Of a stretch of DNA of 64,000 bases, positions 50,912 through 61,196 are shown one piece after another (the first letter of the stretch is position 1; each line of letters starts with the position of its first letter). The DNA lies in contig OY782500.1 of assembly GCA_963677885.1 (NCBI GenBank), positions 4,030,001 through 4,094,000 on the forward strand, in the 5' to 3' direction. Position numbers and translations under genes: made by a program. The stretch is from UBA1351 sp963677885. Lineage in GTDB: Bacteria; Bacillota; Clostridia; Lachnospirales; Vallitaleaceae. The notes under the pieces were generated by a model. That model saw only the letters and a program-made list of their open reading frames with translations, searched no databases and was not told the origin of the DNA.

Positions 50912-52081
50912 TTATTTGGTGGACGGTGGTATATGACTGGATTCTAAAGGTTTGATTTTACGCAAAAGCAAGAGAATCAAAAGGCCAAGACTACAGGAGA
51001 TGCCGAAGAAGGCATAAACTGACTCTACGTTCACGTAATCATAAATATAACCGCCAATAAAATTGGAGTAGATACCGCCAATACCGATAAAAATTGCAGC
51101 ATAGATTGATACAGCCGTCGACCGTATACTTGGAGCGACGGTTGTTTTTACATATTCAGCCGTTGCCGTTAAAAAGGTTCCGAAAAAGAGTCCCTGCAAG
51201 GGGAAGAGAATGAGCACCAGGATAGGACTATCATTCCAAAAATAAAAATACCATCGGAACATACCAACCAAGGTTGAGAAAATCAATATCCTGTAAATGC
51301 CAAAGCGAGGTAGAAAACGATTGGTAAGTCCCATAAAAGGTGCTTCGCTCATGGCAAAAAGGAAAAAGGATAAGCCGATCCAAGCCAGATTCCCTCCAAT
51401 GGAGTCGAAGTAGAGGCCGTAAAAGGTGTTGTGACTGATAAGGGTATTACCCACTAAAAAGCAATAGAGGAGAAAGACCATAAAGGCCTTGTCTTTCAGA
51501 AGTTTTGGCAGGTCTTTCATCATATCATGGCTGGAGTTTTTGATGGAAACCTTAATCCTGTATGTTGCCCCCAAAGCTGCAATACATGAAAAAGCAAGTA
51601 CGGCAAAAATAAATTCTAAACTGATGATTCGGGAAAGGTAACCGGCAATGAGGGCTGCGATAGCAAAACCGTAAGCGCCCCATTTTCTTACCTGGCCAAA
51701 GGGGACGTTGGTTGACAGGGCAATGCTGTCAGCAAGTGGTGTTGAGGCAGTCATAAAAATATTAAGGAATCCATAAGCCAGAATAAATAGTATGAAAGTC
51801 CTTGCAAAAGGAAGGACTAGAGCCATAATCAGGGTTGCAGAAAAGGTGATGGCAAGCATACCCTTGTGTTTACCCGTTCGGTCGCTGATAATACCCCAAA
51901 GAGGAGGCACTAAAACCGCCAATAGGGACCGTGTAGAAAATACTGAACCGATTTGGACACCTGTAAAACCAATAGATTCAAGGTAGACAGACAAAAGGGG
52001 GAGTACTGCTCCTAAACCAAAATAGGAGAAGAAAAAAAGGCTGTTAAGAGCCTTTCGGTTTCTGTCTGTCATAGATGTCAT
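50912..52081 (-). CDS. MFS transporter (LacY/MFS_1-like)
   Basis: 389 residues, about 12 helices, of the MFS_1-like group that includes LacY and NupG relatives. Start at 52081 (GGAG seven nt upstream), overlapping the DUF1934 stop by 4 bp. The G-I-I-S-D-R-T-G-K loop after helix 2 is the MFS signature. Third gene of the Nudix/DUF1934/MFS operon; substrate unknown. Confidence 0.88.
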   Translation of the reverse strand: MTSMTDRNRKALNSLFFFSYFGLGAVLPLLSVYLESIGFTGVQIGSVFSTRSLLAVLVPPLWGIISDRTGKHKGMLAITFSATLIMALVLPFARTFILFILAYGFLNIFMTASTPLADSIALSTNVPFGQVRKWGAYGFAIAALIAGYLSRIISLEFIFAVLAFSCIAALGATYRIKVSIKNSSHDMMKDLPKLLKDKAFMVFLLYCFLVGNTLISHNTFYGLYFDSIGGNLAWIGLSFFLFAMSEAPFMGLTNRFLPRFGIYRILIFSTLVGMFRWYFYFWNDSPILVLILFPLQGLFFGTFLTATAEYVKTTVAPSIRSTAVSIYAAIFIGIGGIYSNFIGGYIYDYVNVESVYAFFGISCSLGLLILLLLRKIKPLESSHIPPSTK

Positions 52082-52512
52082 GATGTTGCTCCTGTAAGGC
52101 GGGTGGCAATGATGTGAAAGGTGGATTCGCCCATGTCAGAATTATTTATATCCAGGTTATAGAGAACCTTTAACTCCAGACGGTTTTCCTTGCTTGTGTA
52201 TTCAATGGACTTGGTATGGGATACCATCTCCAACATGCCAAATGGAGTCTCGTAAGGGATGATATGACTTTGTCCCATCTCAAAAACCAAGTGGGTGTTG
52301 ACAGCACCACTTCTGATAATGGATACATTGTCTGCTGCAATGGTGACCCTGGTACGGGTTTCTCCTGATTCAACAAGGTCGTGATTGGTATATATGATAT
52401 GTTCCTTGCCGTTTTTTGAGAACCATTTTCCAGTTGTATGCAATTCTATTTTTTCATCATCCATCATATCTGACTGGATGCCGATAACTTCAATTCTTAC
52501 GTTGTCTTCCAT
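52078..52512 (-). CDS. DUF1934 (YwiB-like) protein
   Basis: 144 residues with the DUF1934 pattern: early V-I-G-I-Q-S-D, H-T-T-G-K-W-F-S-K-N-G-K, then S-I-I-R-S-G-A-V-N-T-H-L-V-F-E-M-G and Y-E-T-P-F-G. Calycin/lipocalin-like beta barrels of unknown function. Start after GAGGTAAAAT; located 3 bp after the Nudix gene and overlapping the MFS gene by 4 bp, so it is tightly coupled to both. Confidence 0.85.
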   Translation of the reverse strand: MEDNVRIEVIGIQSDMMDDEKIELHTTGKWFSKNGKEHIIYTNHDLVESGETRTRVTIAADNVSIIRSGAVNTHLVFEMGQSHIIPYETPFGMLEMVSHTKSIEYTSKENRLELKVLYNLDINNSDMGESTFHIIATRLTGATS

Positions 52513-52515
52513 ATT

Positions 52516-52974
52516 TTACCTCAAATTTTTCTTTAGCCAGTCAAGAACCATACGGTCAGGCGGGTTAATTGCATCATCAGTAGGGAAATCCTCCATATGA
52601 AAAAAGCTTACTTTTTCCGTTTCCTGGGGATCAAGATTCAATTCACCGCTGTAGTTTCTGCAAAGGTAGACGTTGGCTACGTTGTAAACGACGTCACCGT
52701 TAGGATACTTATTGTACATCTTGGGACCGGAAAAGACATGAAGCAGGGTCAGTTCGTGGGCCTGTAAACCCGTCTCTTCAAACAATTCTCTTCTGGCTGC
52801 GTCTTCCAATGTTTCCTCAAGTTCCAAGGCACCGCCAGGCAGTCCCCATAGATGATTGTCTGCCCGAAGCTGTAACATAAATCGATTTTCCTTATCCTGT
52901 AAAAGAACACCAGCGCCAACCATAATCAGAGGTTGATGTCCCACATATTGACGTAAATGACTGATATAGCCCAT
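52516..52974 (-). CDS. Nudix hydrolase
   Basis: 152 residues from 52974 (site AAAAGGAGACTAATT). The Nudix box G-A-L-E-L-E-E-T-L-E-D-A-A-R-R-E-L-F-E-E is complete, preceded by the Nudix glycine pair L-P-G-G. Cleaves nucleoside diphosphates linked to another moiety, likely a housecleaning or ADP-sugar activity. First gene of its operon. Confidence 0.92.
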   Translation of the reverse strand: MGYISHLRQYVGHQPLIMVGAGVLLQDKENRFMLQLRADNHLWGLPGGALELEETLEDAARRELFEETGLQAHELTLLHVFSGPKMYNKYPNGDVVYNVANVYLCRNYSGELNLDPQETEKVSFFHMEDFPTDDAINPPDRMVLDWLKKNLR

Positions 52975-53136
52975 AATTAGTCTCCTTTTCCTCTTAACAC
53001 ACTCATTATACACTGTTTTCTCTAAAAAACCACCCATATTTGTAAAGAGAATGTAATAATAAAGCCTTTGGATTTATGGCATTTTTGCCGAAATATTATG
53101 ATATAATGGTATAGGTTAATGACCTGGGAGGCTGCT

Positions 53137-56100
53137 ATGAAATTCACAAGAATTAAAAACATAAATGCATTGATTGATATAAAAAATACCAGAAAGAAGA
53201 ATGCTTCAGGAAACCCAGTCTTGTTTAGGGCAGGTCTTAGATGCCTGGCGTTTGTTCTGGTTTTTTCTTTGATGATAAATACCCTTTCATATGGGGCTAT
53301 TGAAGAGGATAGGGGTATTGTCTCAGCAGATATAGACAACACCTATGTTGGAAGAAGTTCAGCCACTGTCATGCAGACCAATCTTGATTTTAGTGATGTG
53401 GCTGATTCCTATTGGGGAAAAGAAGCGATTTCCAGAATGGGAGCCCTTGATATTACTAAAGGGTATATTATCGGTGGGGTAAGACAGTTTCGACCGACTG
53501 CCCAGATGAGTAAGGAAGAGGCCATTGCCTTCATTATGCGGGCAATAGGACTTGAAGAAGAGGCTAAGCTTGCTGCTGAAAATTTGAACCAGGTTGAAGG
53601 TGAGAATACCATTAATCTATGGTCTAAAGGCTACCTGTCCCTGGCTGCCCAGATTGGCTTGATCACAGCCGCAAACCTGGCTGATGCCCTTGTGGCAGAC
53701 CAGACAGTATTGGACCCGGAATTTAATTTTATCCGCAGCGCACCTGTATCAAGGGAAGAAGTTTCCAAATGGCTTGTCCAGGCAATTAATAATCAGAATC
53801 CTGCCTTGATTGAGCCTTTATACCGCCAGCAGAACGTGTTTACCTTCGATGATTTTGACCAAATGGATCCCTTGCTGATTCCTTATATAGAAGCAGTTGT
53901 GGACAAGGAGATTATGATTGGCGACGGGACATCCTTTAATCCAAAAGACAATTTACTCCGGGCGGAAATGATGCAGATTATGAAAAATATGGATACCATT
54001 CTCTACGATACCATGAATCTTGCTGAAAAATCCGGTTATGTCGGACATGTGGAAGTGGATGTGGACGGCGATGGTAATGGTAACCTGATCAGGCATCAGG
54101 TTTATGTAAGAAATGCTCAAGGGTCGGTGGATCTTTTAGTTCAAGAAAGAGAAAAAGACCTCTTGGACAATGAAGAGGTTCGTGATGCAGTCGTCTATCG
54201 GAACAATGACATTCAGTCTCTTATTAACCTACAGGAGGGTGACACGATACATTATGTTGTTGATGAACAAAACGATGAGGTTGTCTATGTTGAGGTGGTG
54301 ACCAGTCCTTATAAGTATACCGTTAAAGGTGCCCTTGAGCCCCTATATGACATTGAAGACGGTATGATTACTGTGGTCAATTCATATGGTAATAATCTAA
54401 CCTACACTTTGGCAGATACCCTATATGACCTGAATGCAGACCTTATTGTTATTGATGAAAAATACGTTCCTTTCACCAAAGCGCCTATCACCAATCAGGT
54501 ATCTTTAACAGTGAAGAATCAATTGGTTATCCAGATTGACTTTGGTGGTGAATTGGTGACTACAGATGAAATCAGCGGTATTGTCATTGAACATAACCGG
54601 GATTTTAATTACATCCGAATATCCGATTGGGACGGTAATGAGCAGATTAAGCGATACAATGAATCCACTGTAGAGGTGGAAAAAGAAGACTACTATGACA
54701 ATGAGGACCAGGTCGGTTATCTGGACCAGCTCTTCCCCTATTATGGCTTTGATGAAGATGATGCACATGTTGATGATATTGAAGCCGGTGACATCGTACA
54801 CCTAAAGCTGGATCCGGCTGATACGGGCAATATCCTGGCTATTAGTGCTAAAACCAATTATACGGTCAAGTACGGAGAAATCCTGACTGCTCTTGACCGT
54901 GGAGACGATGGGTTTACCTACACCATTGAGATGGATGACAATTCCATATATTCCTATGACGCTGATGATTCGGTTGCCGTTATTAAAGGCAGTCAGTCTC
55001 TTGGACTTGGGGATGTGGCTTCAGGGGATATTGTCAGAATCCTGGTTAATCAGGTTGTTATTGGGCCTGGATCTGTTAATGAAGTCATTAAGGAAATCAA
55101 CATTGATCCTAATGGAAATGTAGCCGGCAATATTTATAAGGGTATCCTTGGTACTATTAATACCAGCCAGGAAACCATTGCCCTTAATAATTCTTATGAA
55201 TTGATTCAGACCGGTTGGAAAAATTATCAGTCCACCAGAACTCTGGATATTTCAGGAGATCAGGTGGAGTATTATTTCGAGGATGAAAGGATTACCCTAT
55301 CCTACGCAGATAAATATTTAAGGTCTCAGGACATGGATGTTTACGCAGCATGTGAAAATTATTTCGGAACCGAGAAGGTAACCAAGGTGACCTTTAGAAG
55401 CGGCAGAGACAGTGTTTTACCCTATAGTAATGTGACCTTGACCAATGGATTCAATCAATTGGAAACCCAGTACTACGATGACACAATTGGTATTGACGAT
55501 GGTACTATTGTGGTTAAAAACGGACGTTTTGTTTCAGCTTCAAACATTATTGCCCCTGATTATACCCAAGTTGTTCTTAATGGGGGAGATCAGGCGGCGG
55601 TTATAACCGTAAAACCTGAACCCAATAATGATGCCATATCTGTTATGCGAGGACGGATTGCTCAAATTAATGAATATGAAGATTTCACTGTTCAATCCCA
55701 TGCGTCATTATCCGGTATGGATTGGATTTATTCACCAATAGAGAGAACCTTCCAGATTGATTATAAGACCATCATCAAAGATACGGAAGATGTCCTGGGT
55801 ATTGATGACTTTATCGGATACTCAGACGCCTCCAAGGTTGATGAAGTATATACCATTATTGCTGATGGAGTCAATGCCACCCATATACTTCTTGGCCCTT
55901 ATGTGAAAGATGGTGTTATCGGAGAAGTCACAGAGGTGGATGTGACTGACAGCAAAATATCCCTTAAAGATACCATCGTCTATGATCAGACCTCCAAATC
56001 CTGGAATGAGTTAAGTCGACCTAATTCATTTTCCCAGGCGGAGATTTTCAACGAGTCGGTGATTATTAAGAATAACGAAGTCATTGATTTAGACCAACTT

Positions 56101-56208
56101 CAAGTAGGTGATAAGCTTAGGATCATGACGGATATCGATTTAGCAGAAGCATTTAAGCTTGAGGATACAAGAGAATTTTCAGGATATATCCTCTTTGTAG
56201 AAAATTAG
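53137..56208 (+). CDS. Large SLH-domain surface protein with repeated beta modules
   Basis: 1023 residues from 53137 (site GGGAGGCTGCT). A 40-residue basic N-terminus precedes the signal helix (about 35-55). SLH region about 75-300: DYWGKEAISRMG-like D-S-Y-W-G-K-E-A-I, LDITKGYIIGG, FRPTAQMSKEEAIAFI, IMIGDGTSFNPKDNLLRAEM. The remainder is several beta-rich modules with short Asp/Gly turns (I-D-P-N-G-N-V, D-G-D-G-N-G); none matches a domain I know. A wall-anchored structural or binding protein. It is probably in one operon with the following SLH gene. Confidence 0.85.
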   Translation: MKFTRIKNINALIDIKNTRKKNASGNPVLFRAGLRCLAFVLVFSLMINTLSYGAIEEDRGIVSADIDNTYVGRSSATVMQTNLDFSDVADSYWGKEAISRMGALDITKGYIIGGVRQFRPTAQMSKEEAIAFIMRAIGLEEEAKLAAENLNQVEGENTINLWSKGYLSLAAQIGLITAANLADALVADQTVLDPEFNFIRSAPVSREEVSKWLVQAINNQNPALIEPLYRQQNVFTFDDFDQMDPLLIPYIEAVVDKEIMIGDGTSFNPKDNLLRAEMMQIMKNMDTILYDTMNLAEKSGYVGHVEVDVDGDGNGNLIRHQVYVRNAQGSVDLLVQEREKDLLDNEEVRDAVVYRNNDIQSLINLQEGDTIHYVVDEQNDEVVYVEVVTSPYKYTVKGALEPLYDIEDGMITVVNSYGNNLTYTLADTLYDLNADLIVIDEKYVPFTKAPITNQVSLTVKNQLVIQIDFGGELVTTDEISGIVIEHNRDFNYIRISDWDGNEQIKRYNESTVEVEKEDYYDNEDQVGYLDQLFPYYGFDEDDAHVDDIEAGDIVHLKLDPADTGNILAISAKTNYTVKYGEILTALDRGDDGFTYTIEMDDNSIYSYDADDSVAVIKGSQSLGLGDVASGDIVRILVNQVVIGPGSVNEVIKEINIDPNGNVAGNIYKGILGTINTSQETIALNNSYELIQTGWKNYQSTRTLDISGDQVEYYFEDERITLSYADKYLRSQDMDVYAACENYFGTEKVTKVTFRSGRDSVLPYSNVTLTNGFNQLETQYYDDTIGIDDGTIVVKNGRFVSASNIIAPDYTQVVLNGGDQAAVITVKPEPNNDAISVMRGRIAQINEYEDFTVQSHASLSGMDWIYSPIERTFQIDYKTIIKDTEDVLGIDDFIGYSDASKVDEVYTIIADGVNATHILLGPYVKDGVIGEVTEVDVTDSKISLKDTIVYDQTSKSWNELSRPNSFSQAEIFNESVIIKNNEVIDLDQLQVGDKLRIMTDIDLAEAFKLEDTREFSGYILFVEN

Positions 56209-56304
56209 GACCTAAGTACAAGATTTGTAATAATAGGTGGAGTTTCAATCACAAGAAAAAAATCAGCGAGTTATACCCATAAGACAGGAACCGGAGGTTA
56301 TAGT

Positions 56305-57834
56305 GTGTCAGTAGAGAAGAAGTATCATAAAAGAAAACATCATATGAAAAGGTGGATTGCCGGAGCTATGACTGGCTTGCTTATCCTGGTCAATCCAATG
56401 ACCCTAACAGCCTCAGAAGGTGAAATCGGCTTTTTTGGTGGTATATCAGAAGGGGATTATCTTCCCAAGACCATTGAAAAGTACGTCGATCTAACTGATA
56501 ATACAACTCCAGTATATGCTTACAAGGAAATGGTCTTTATCAGCGGTGAACCTGTGGAAGTGACAGGAACTATTACTGTGGATGTGGAAGATGATGATAT
56601 CCTGACAGAAACTTCAGGCATCTATAAGGAAAGATTCATTGTTGCGGCTGAGAATGAAGCCAAAGGTGTACGTTTGGCCAGATCATTAACTCTTGAAACT
56701 GCCTATTATATTATTGAAGGAGAGTTTAAGCGTCAGATTGTCAAGGACTCTACCATGACTGATTGGGTAGAAAACATTACGACTGATGCCGGCTCCTATT
56801 CCTTGGACGAAGATACAGCCATTTTTTCCAAGGCTACAGTTGAGGACATTACGGCAGGGGTTAGTTATTATAGTACGATCCTTTCATACAGTGCAACGTT
56901 TAATGATTCAGATGGAAATGAAATTGAAATGATGGTAGAAGGTAATATATATGGATACAAACAACCGTGGTCCAGAGTGGAAAGACAAATTCTTACTATG
57001 TCACTTCAATCTGAACCTCTAGATATGAATATGAATATTCAGTTGAATCCTAAATTAGAGGCGAAAAAGACTATTTATTATGATGAAAATGAGCCTTTTC
57101 CCATAAGTTTTGGTGGTACCTATAATCAGAGAATGGAAAGAGAAGCTACTATGGATTATGAAATACTTTCTTATCATCCTGAGTTGACGGATTCACAGAT
57201 GAATAATAGTATGTTGCTAACTACTGCTAATCAAATAGAAAAGCTCCCGATACCTGAGGGACTAGACTTTCTTGGTGCGGCTTGGTATGCAGATGATATT
57301 AGAAAACTATATAGTATGCGTATTTTGACAGAAGTACCACACGAGAATCTGAATTACGAAGCTATGTCGCGTGGAGAGTACGTGAAAGCTCTTTGTCTGG
57401 CTATGGATTTAGATATATCAAAATATGAAAATCCTTTACCAACAGCACTTCAAGTCTTTGGGGATGTAGACTTGGAGCATCCATTATACCCTTATATTAT
57501 GGCTGCTTATAATGCAAAACTAGTTAAAGGTACAGGTGCAAATTTTGATGTGGATTTACCAATAACCAGAGAAGAGGCGTTTGTCATATACATTAGAATT
57601 ATTGGTTTGGAGAGATTGGGAATAACAAATAGTCCTACTACTCCTTTTGTAGATGATGCTAAGATTTCTAGTTGGGCAAAAAAAGAAATTGTAGCTGGGT
57701 ATAGATTAGGTATAATTAAAGGAACAGATAAGAACTATCTTAATCCCAAGGCCTGGATATCAAAAGCGGAAGCAGCTACTATTATCAATCGTTTAATTGA
57801 TTATTTAAGAGAAGATATTGCGCAACATTACTAA
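56305..57834 (+). CDS. SLH-domain protein with C-terminal SLH repeats
   Basis: 509 residues starting at GTG 56305 (GGAGG seven nt upstream). Basic N-terminus and signal helix (about 14-36). The N-terminal 330 residues are beta-rich without a recognised domain. Three SLH repeats occupy about 335-500: RKLYSMRILTEVP, VDLEHPLYPYIMAAYNAKLVKG, DDAKISSWAKKEIVAGYRLGIIKG and YLNPKAWISKAEAATI. SLH order is opposite to the gene upstream (C- versus N-terminal). Codon use in the SLH part appears more AT-rich than in its neighbours (by eye). Confidence 0.85.
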   Translation: MSVEKKYHKRKHHMKRWIAGAMTGLLILVNPMTLTASEGEIGFFGGISEGDYLPKTIEKYVDLTDNTTPVYAYKEMVFISGEPVEVTGTITVDVEDDDILTETSGIYKERFIVAAENEAKGVRLARSLTLETAYYIIEGEFKRQIVKDSTMTDWVENITTDAGSYSLDEDTAIFSKATVEDITAGVSYYSTILSYSATFNDSDGNEIEMMVEGNIYGYKQPWSRVERQILTMSLQSEPLDMNMNIQLNPKLEAKKTIYYDENEPFPISFGGTYNQRMEREATMDYEILSYHPELTDSQMNNSMLLTTANQIEKLPIPEGLDFLGAAWYADDIRKLYSMRILTEVPHENLNYEAMSRGEYVKALCLAMDLDISKYENPLPTALQVFGDVDLEHPLYPYIMAAYNAKLVKGTGANFDVDLPITREEAFVIYIRIIGLERLGITNSPTTPFVDDAKISSWAKKEIVAGYRLGIIKGTDKNYLNPKAWISKAEAATIINRLIDYLREDIAQHY

Positions 57835-57930
57835 TAAGCAATTGGTAAGGGCTTAATGTAAAACATAGCCTAATTACTAAAAGTAATGTAATCAGCAATC
57901 GTTAAGCCTATTCAAGAAAGGAAGACATCA

Positions 57931-59334
57931 ATGAAAAAAAACATTTTTAAGCAGGTAACCCTTTTTGTACTTATAATGACCCTGGTTCTGACTCCTATGA
58001 TTAAAGTAGAGGCTAAGGAAACTGAGGAATATTTAGATGAGTTGGAAGCTTTAAAGGATTTAATCCTGGAAGCTTATTCAGGTGGAGAGGTAACAGAGGA
58101 TGATCTCTTTGAAGCGGCCCTAAGTGGTATGACTTCTATATTGGATGACTATTCTGTCTTTTATAATGACGTTGAAGCATCGACCTTTCTTAATTCCTTG
58201 TCCAGCGAATATGTCGGTATTGGTGTGCGCCTGGAAATCATTAATGACAGACCTGTTGTTACTGAGGTTTTTGAAGGCGGAGCTGCCTTTGATGCCGGCG
58301 TCATGGTCAATGATGTGATTACCAAGGTCAACGGCGAAGATACGGAAGGAAAAGACTTAAACCTTTTAGTTGATAAAATTGTTGGTGAAGAAGGAACCTA
58401 TGTGACGATTGAGTTCCAAAGGGTTACAAGTTATTTAACTTTTGAGCTTGAAAGAAGAACAGTCAGCGTCCCTTCAGTAATTGAACTTGATTTAAGCGAT
58501 GACCAATACGGCTTGGATGAAAGCCAGTTGGCCACTATCTATGGAGTGTCTGTTACCAGTTTTATGAGTCAAACTGATGAGGATTTTATACTTGAAGTTG
58601 AAAAGGCTAAAGAACTAGGGGCCAGATATTTTCTTGTTGATCTAAGAGACAACCGTGGTGGGTATCTGGATACTTGCGTCAATATGTTGAAGCAGCTTGT
58701 TCCTGAAGGGGATATCGTTACCCTTCTTAATAAGAACAATACAGGAACTAGATATGTATCGGAACTGACTGAGGTTCCCTTCCAAGTTGTGGTCCTGGTT
58801 AACGAAAATTCAGCATCGGCTTCAGAGATTTTTGCGGCTGCAGTAAAAGAAAACGGTGATGGAATTCTTGTTGGTGAGCAGACCTATGGAAAAGGTGTTG
58901 CTCAGAATATATACAGAATTGGAGATGAATATTTGGCAAAACTAACAACACAAGAGTTTTTCTCACCTGACCTTAATAAGATTAATGGGATTGGTGTTGA
59001 ACCTGACCTTATTGTTGATAATGCAGAATATGTTTTTTCAGAAGACAGGTTCTATAATTTTGATACAGATGAGCAGATTATTAATGTTGAAGGTATGCTA
59101 AAGTTTCTAGGTTTCTTCAGTGGTCAGCCGGATGAATCCTACACCAGTGAAACTTTTAATGCTGTAAAAGCTTTCCAGGCAGCAAGTGGTCTATATCCAT
59201 ATGGCGTCTGTGATTTTACGACCCAGGCAAAGCTTAATGAAGAATACAGAAAAGCTACACTATCCAACGATATCCAAATGCAGGCTGCTATAGACTGGAT
59301 TCTTGAAGATATGACAAAGGAAAGTGAAAATTAA
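57931..59334 (+). CDS. S41 family C-terminal processing peptidase (CtpA-like)
   Basis: 467 residues. Signal peptide about 1-29 (K-V-E-A-K), a helical capping region, PDZ domain about 85-170 (V-G-I-G-V-R-L-E...), S41 protease with catalytic Ser296 in NENSASASEIF and Lys321 in GEQTYGKG, and a C-terminal peptidoglycan-binding domain (about 390-450, KAFQAASGLYPYG). Cleaves exported proteins at the C-terminus in the envelope. Site AAAGGAAGACATCA. Between the SLH genes and pyrG; probably processes surface or spore proteins. Confidence 0.92.
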   Translation: MKKNIFKQVTLFVLIMTLVLTPMIKVEAKETEEYLDELEALKDLILEAYSGGEVTEDDLFEAALSGMTSILDDYSVFYNDVEASTFLNSLSSEYVGIGVRLEIINDRPVVTEVFEGGAAFDAGVMVNDVITKVNGEDTEGKDLNLLVDKIVGEEGTYVTIEFQRVTSYLTFELERRTVSVPSVIELDLSDDQYGLDESQLATIYGVSVTSFMSQTDEDFILEVEKAKELGARYFLVDLRDNRGGYLDTCVNMLKQLVPEGDIVTLLNKNNTGTRYVSELTEVPFQVVVLVNENSASASEIFAAAVKENGDGILVGEQTYGKGVAQNIYRIGDEYLAKLTTQEFFSPDLNKINGIGVEPDLIVDNAEYVFSEDRFYNFDTDEQIINVEGMLKFLGFFSGQPDESYTSETFNAVKAFQAASGLYPYGVCDFTTQAKLNEEYRKATLSNDIQMQAAIDWILEDMTKESEN

Positions 59335-59384
59335 GAAGATCCTTGTTGAAGATACACAAATTAGGTATGTTACTAAAAAAAACC

Positions 59385-59413
59385 TTGACTTATAGGACTG
59401 ATACGCATAAAAT
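59385..59413 (+). promoter_or_regulatory. Promoter of pyrG
   Basis: TTGACT, 17-nt spacer, TAAAAT; 78 bp before the start codon. There is no G-tract/terminator leader of the Bacillus pyrG type. Confidence 0.65.
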
Positions 59414-59491
59414 AGATTAAGTTGTAAACAAATAAGTTTAGAAATAAATGATTCCAAAGAATTGTTTCATAGAGATTATGCGAGGTGTAAT

Positions 59492-61099
59492 ATGCAAACG
59501 AAGTATATTTTTGTAACTGGTGGTGTTGTTTCCGGATTAGGTAAAGGAATTACCGCGGCGTCCTTAGGTCGATTACTTAAGAACCGTGGTTACAAAGTGA
59601 CGATTCAGAAGTTTGACCCTTACATTAACATTGACCCAGGTACCATGTCACCATACCAGCACGGTGAAGTTTTCGTTACTGAAGACGGTGCTGAAACAGA
59701 CCTTGACCTTGGTCACTATGAACGATTTATCGATGAAAACCTGACACAATATTCCAATATTACGACAGGTAAAATCTATTGGTCAGTTCTTAATAAAGAG
59801 CGTAAAGGTGAATACCTTGGCGCAACTGTACAGGTTATTCCACATATAACAAATACAATCAAAGAGAGAGTCTACCGAGTGGGTAAATCCAATCAGTCTG
59901 ATATTGTTTTTACTGAAATTGGTGGTACTGTAGGTGATATTGAGTCATTACCTTTTATCGAGGCGATTCGTCAGGTCGCTGCTGAAGTAGGCCGTGAAAA
60001 TGTACTCTATATTCACGTTACCCTTATTCCTTACTTGAAGAAGTCTCAGGAAATGAAGACAAAACCTACCCAGCACTCTGTAAAAGAACTTCGTTCTCTG
60101 GGTATTCAGCCTGATATTCTTGTTTGTCGTACTGAACAGGAATTGACGAAAGAAATGAAAGACAAGATGGCACTTTTCTGTAACGTTGATCAAGATTGTG
60201 TTATCCAAAATATGGATGCTGAGACTTTATATGAAGTACCTTTGATGCTTGAAAAAGAAGGTTTGGCTGAAGTGGCTTGCCGCAAACTTAATATTGATTG
60301 TCCGGAACCGGACCACAGTGAATGGCTGGCTCTTGTAGACAGAGAAAAACACTTGGACAACAAAACGTCCAAGATTGCCCTGGTTGGTAAATATGTTGAA
60401 TTACATGACGCTTATATTTCAATTGTTGAGTCCTTGAAACACGCCGGTGTACATCATGGAACCAATGTTGATATTAAATGGGTTAACTCAGAATTTCTTG
60501 ATGAAAAGAACCTTAAAGCGGAGTTGGGTGATGTTGACGGTATCCTGGTCCCAGGTGGATTTGGAGATCGTGGTATTGAAGGTAAGATTTTGGCTGTTCA
60601 GTATGCCAGGGAGCAGAAGATTCCTTTCTTCGGTATTTGCCTTGGTATGCAGTGTGCAGTCATAGAATACGCAAGAAATGTTCTCAACCTTAAGGGAGCT
60701 CACTCATCGGAGTTGGATCCGGATACTCCATATCCAGTCATTGACCTTATGCCTGAGCAAAAAGATATTGATGAGCTTGGTGGTACTATGAGACTTGGTG
60801 CTTACCCATGTAAAGTGGCTCACAACTCCAATGCTATAGATGCATACAAGGATATACTGATTTACGAACGTCACAGACATCGTTATGAGTATAATAATGA
60901 GTATAGAGAAGATTTAGTCAATGCAGGACTTAAGATTACTGGGGTTTCACCTGATGAACGTTTGGTTGAAATGGTAGAGGTTGAAGATCATCCTTGGTTT
61001 GTTGGTGTTCAGTTCCATCCAGAATTTAAGTCACGTCCAAACCGTGTACATCCTCTTTTTAGAGATTTTGTTGGATCTACGATTAAGGGTGATGCATAG
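59492..61099 (+). CDS. pyrG: CTP synthase
   Basis: 535 residues from 59492 (site GCGAGGTGTAAT); full length. N-terminal amidoligase domain with FVTGGVVSGLGKG (P-loop) and DPYINIDPGTMSP; C-terminal type 1 glutaminase with Cys in FGICLGMQ, and His/Glu in QFHPEF. Converts UTP to CTP using glutamine. Monocistronic, ends at the 61146 terminator. Confidence 0.97.
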   Translation: MQTKYIFVTGGVVSGLGKGITAASLGRLLKNRGYKVTIQKFDPYINIDPGTMSPYQHGEVFVTEDGAETDLDLGHYERFIDENLTQYSNITTGKIYWSVLNKERKGEYLGATVQVIPHITNTIKERVYRVGKSNQSDIVFTEIGGTVGDIESLPFIEAIRQVAAEVGRENVLYIHVTLIPYLKKSQEMKTKPTQHSVKELRSLGIQPDILVCRTEQELTKEMKDKMALFCNVDQDCVIQNMDAETLYEVPLMLEKEGLAEVACRKLNIDCPEPDHSEWLALVDREKHLDNKTSKIALVGKYVELHDAYISIVESLKHAGVHHGTNVDIKWVNSEFLDEKNLKAELGDVDGILVPGGFGDRGIEGKILAVQYAREQKIPFFGICLGMQCAVIEYARNVLNLKGAHSSELDPDTPYPVIDLMPEQKDIDELGGTMRLGAYPCKVAHNSNAIDAYKDILIYERHRHRYEYNNEYREDLVNAGLKITGVSPDERLVEMVEVEDHPWFVGVQFHPEFKSRPNRVHPLFRDFVGSTIKGDA

Positions 61100-61145
61100 A
61101 TTATAATCTTTACAGAATTACTAGAAAATATCATATAAAATTTTT

Positions 61146-61190
61146 AAAGCTGGTACCTATCTTTGAGTTAAGATAGATACCAGCTTTTTG
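61146..61190. terminator. Bidirectional terminator pyrG/TetR
   Basis: AAAGCTGGTA-C-CTATCTT / AAGATAG-A-TACCAGCTTT with TTTTTG; A-rich left side serves the minus strand. Confidence 0.9.
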
Positions 61191-61196
61191 TCTTGC

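Noticed and set aside
59414..59491. Bacillus-type pyrG attenuator with reiterative G addition
   Set aside because: The leader lacks a GGGC start and a terminator hairpin.
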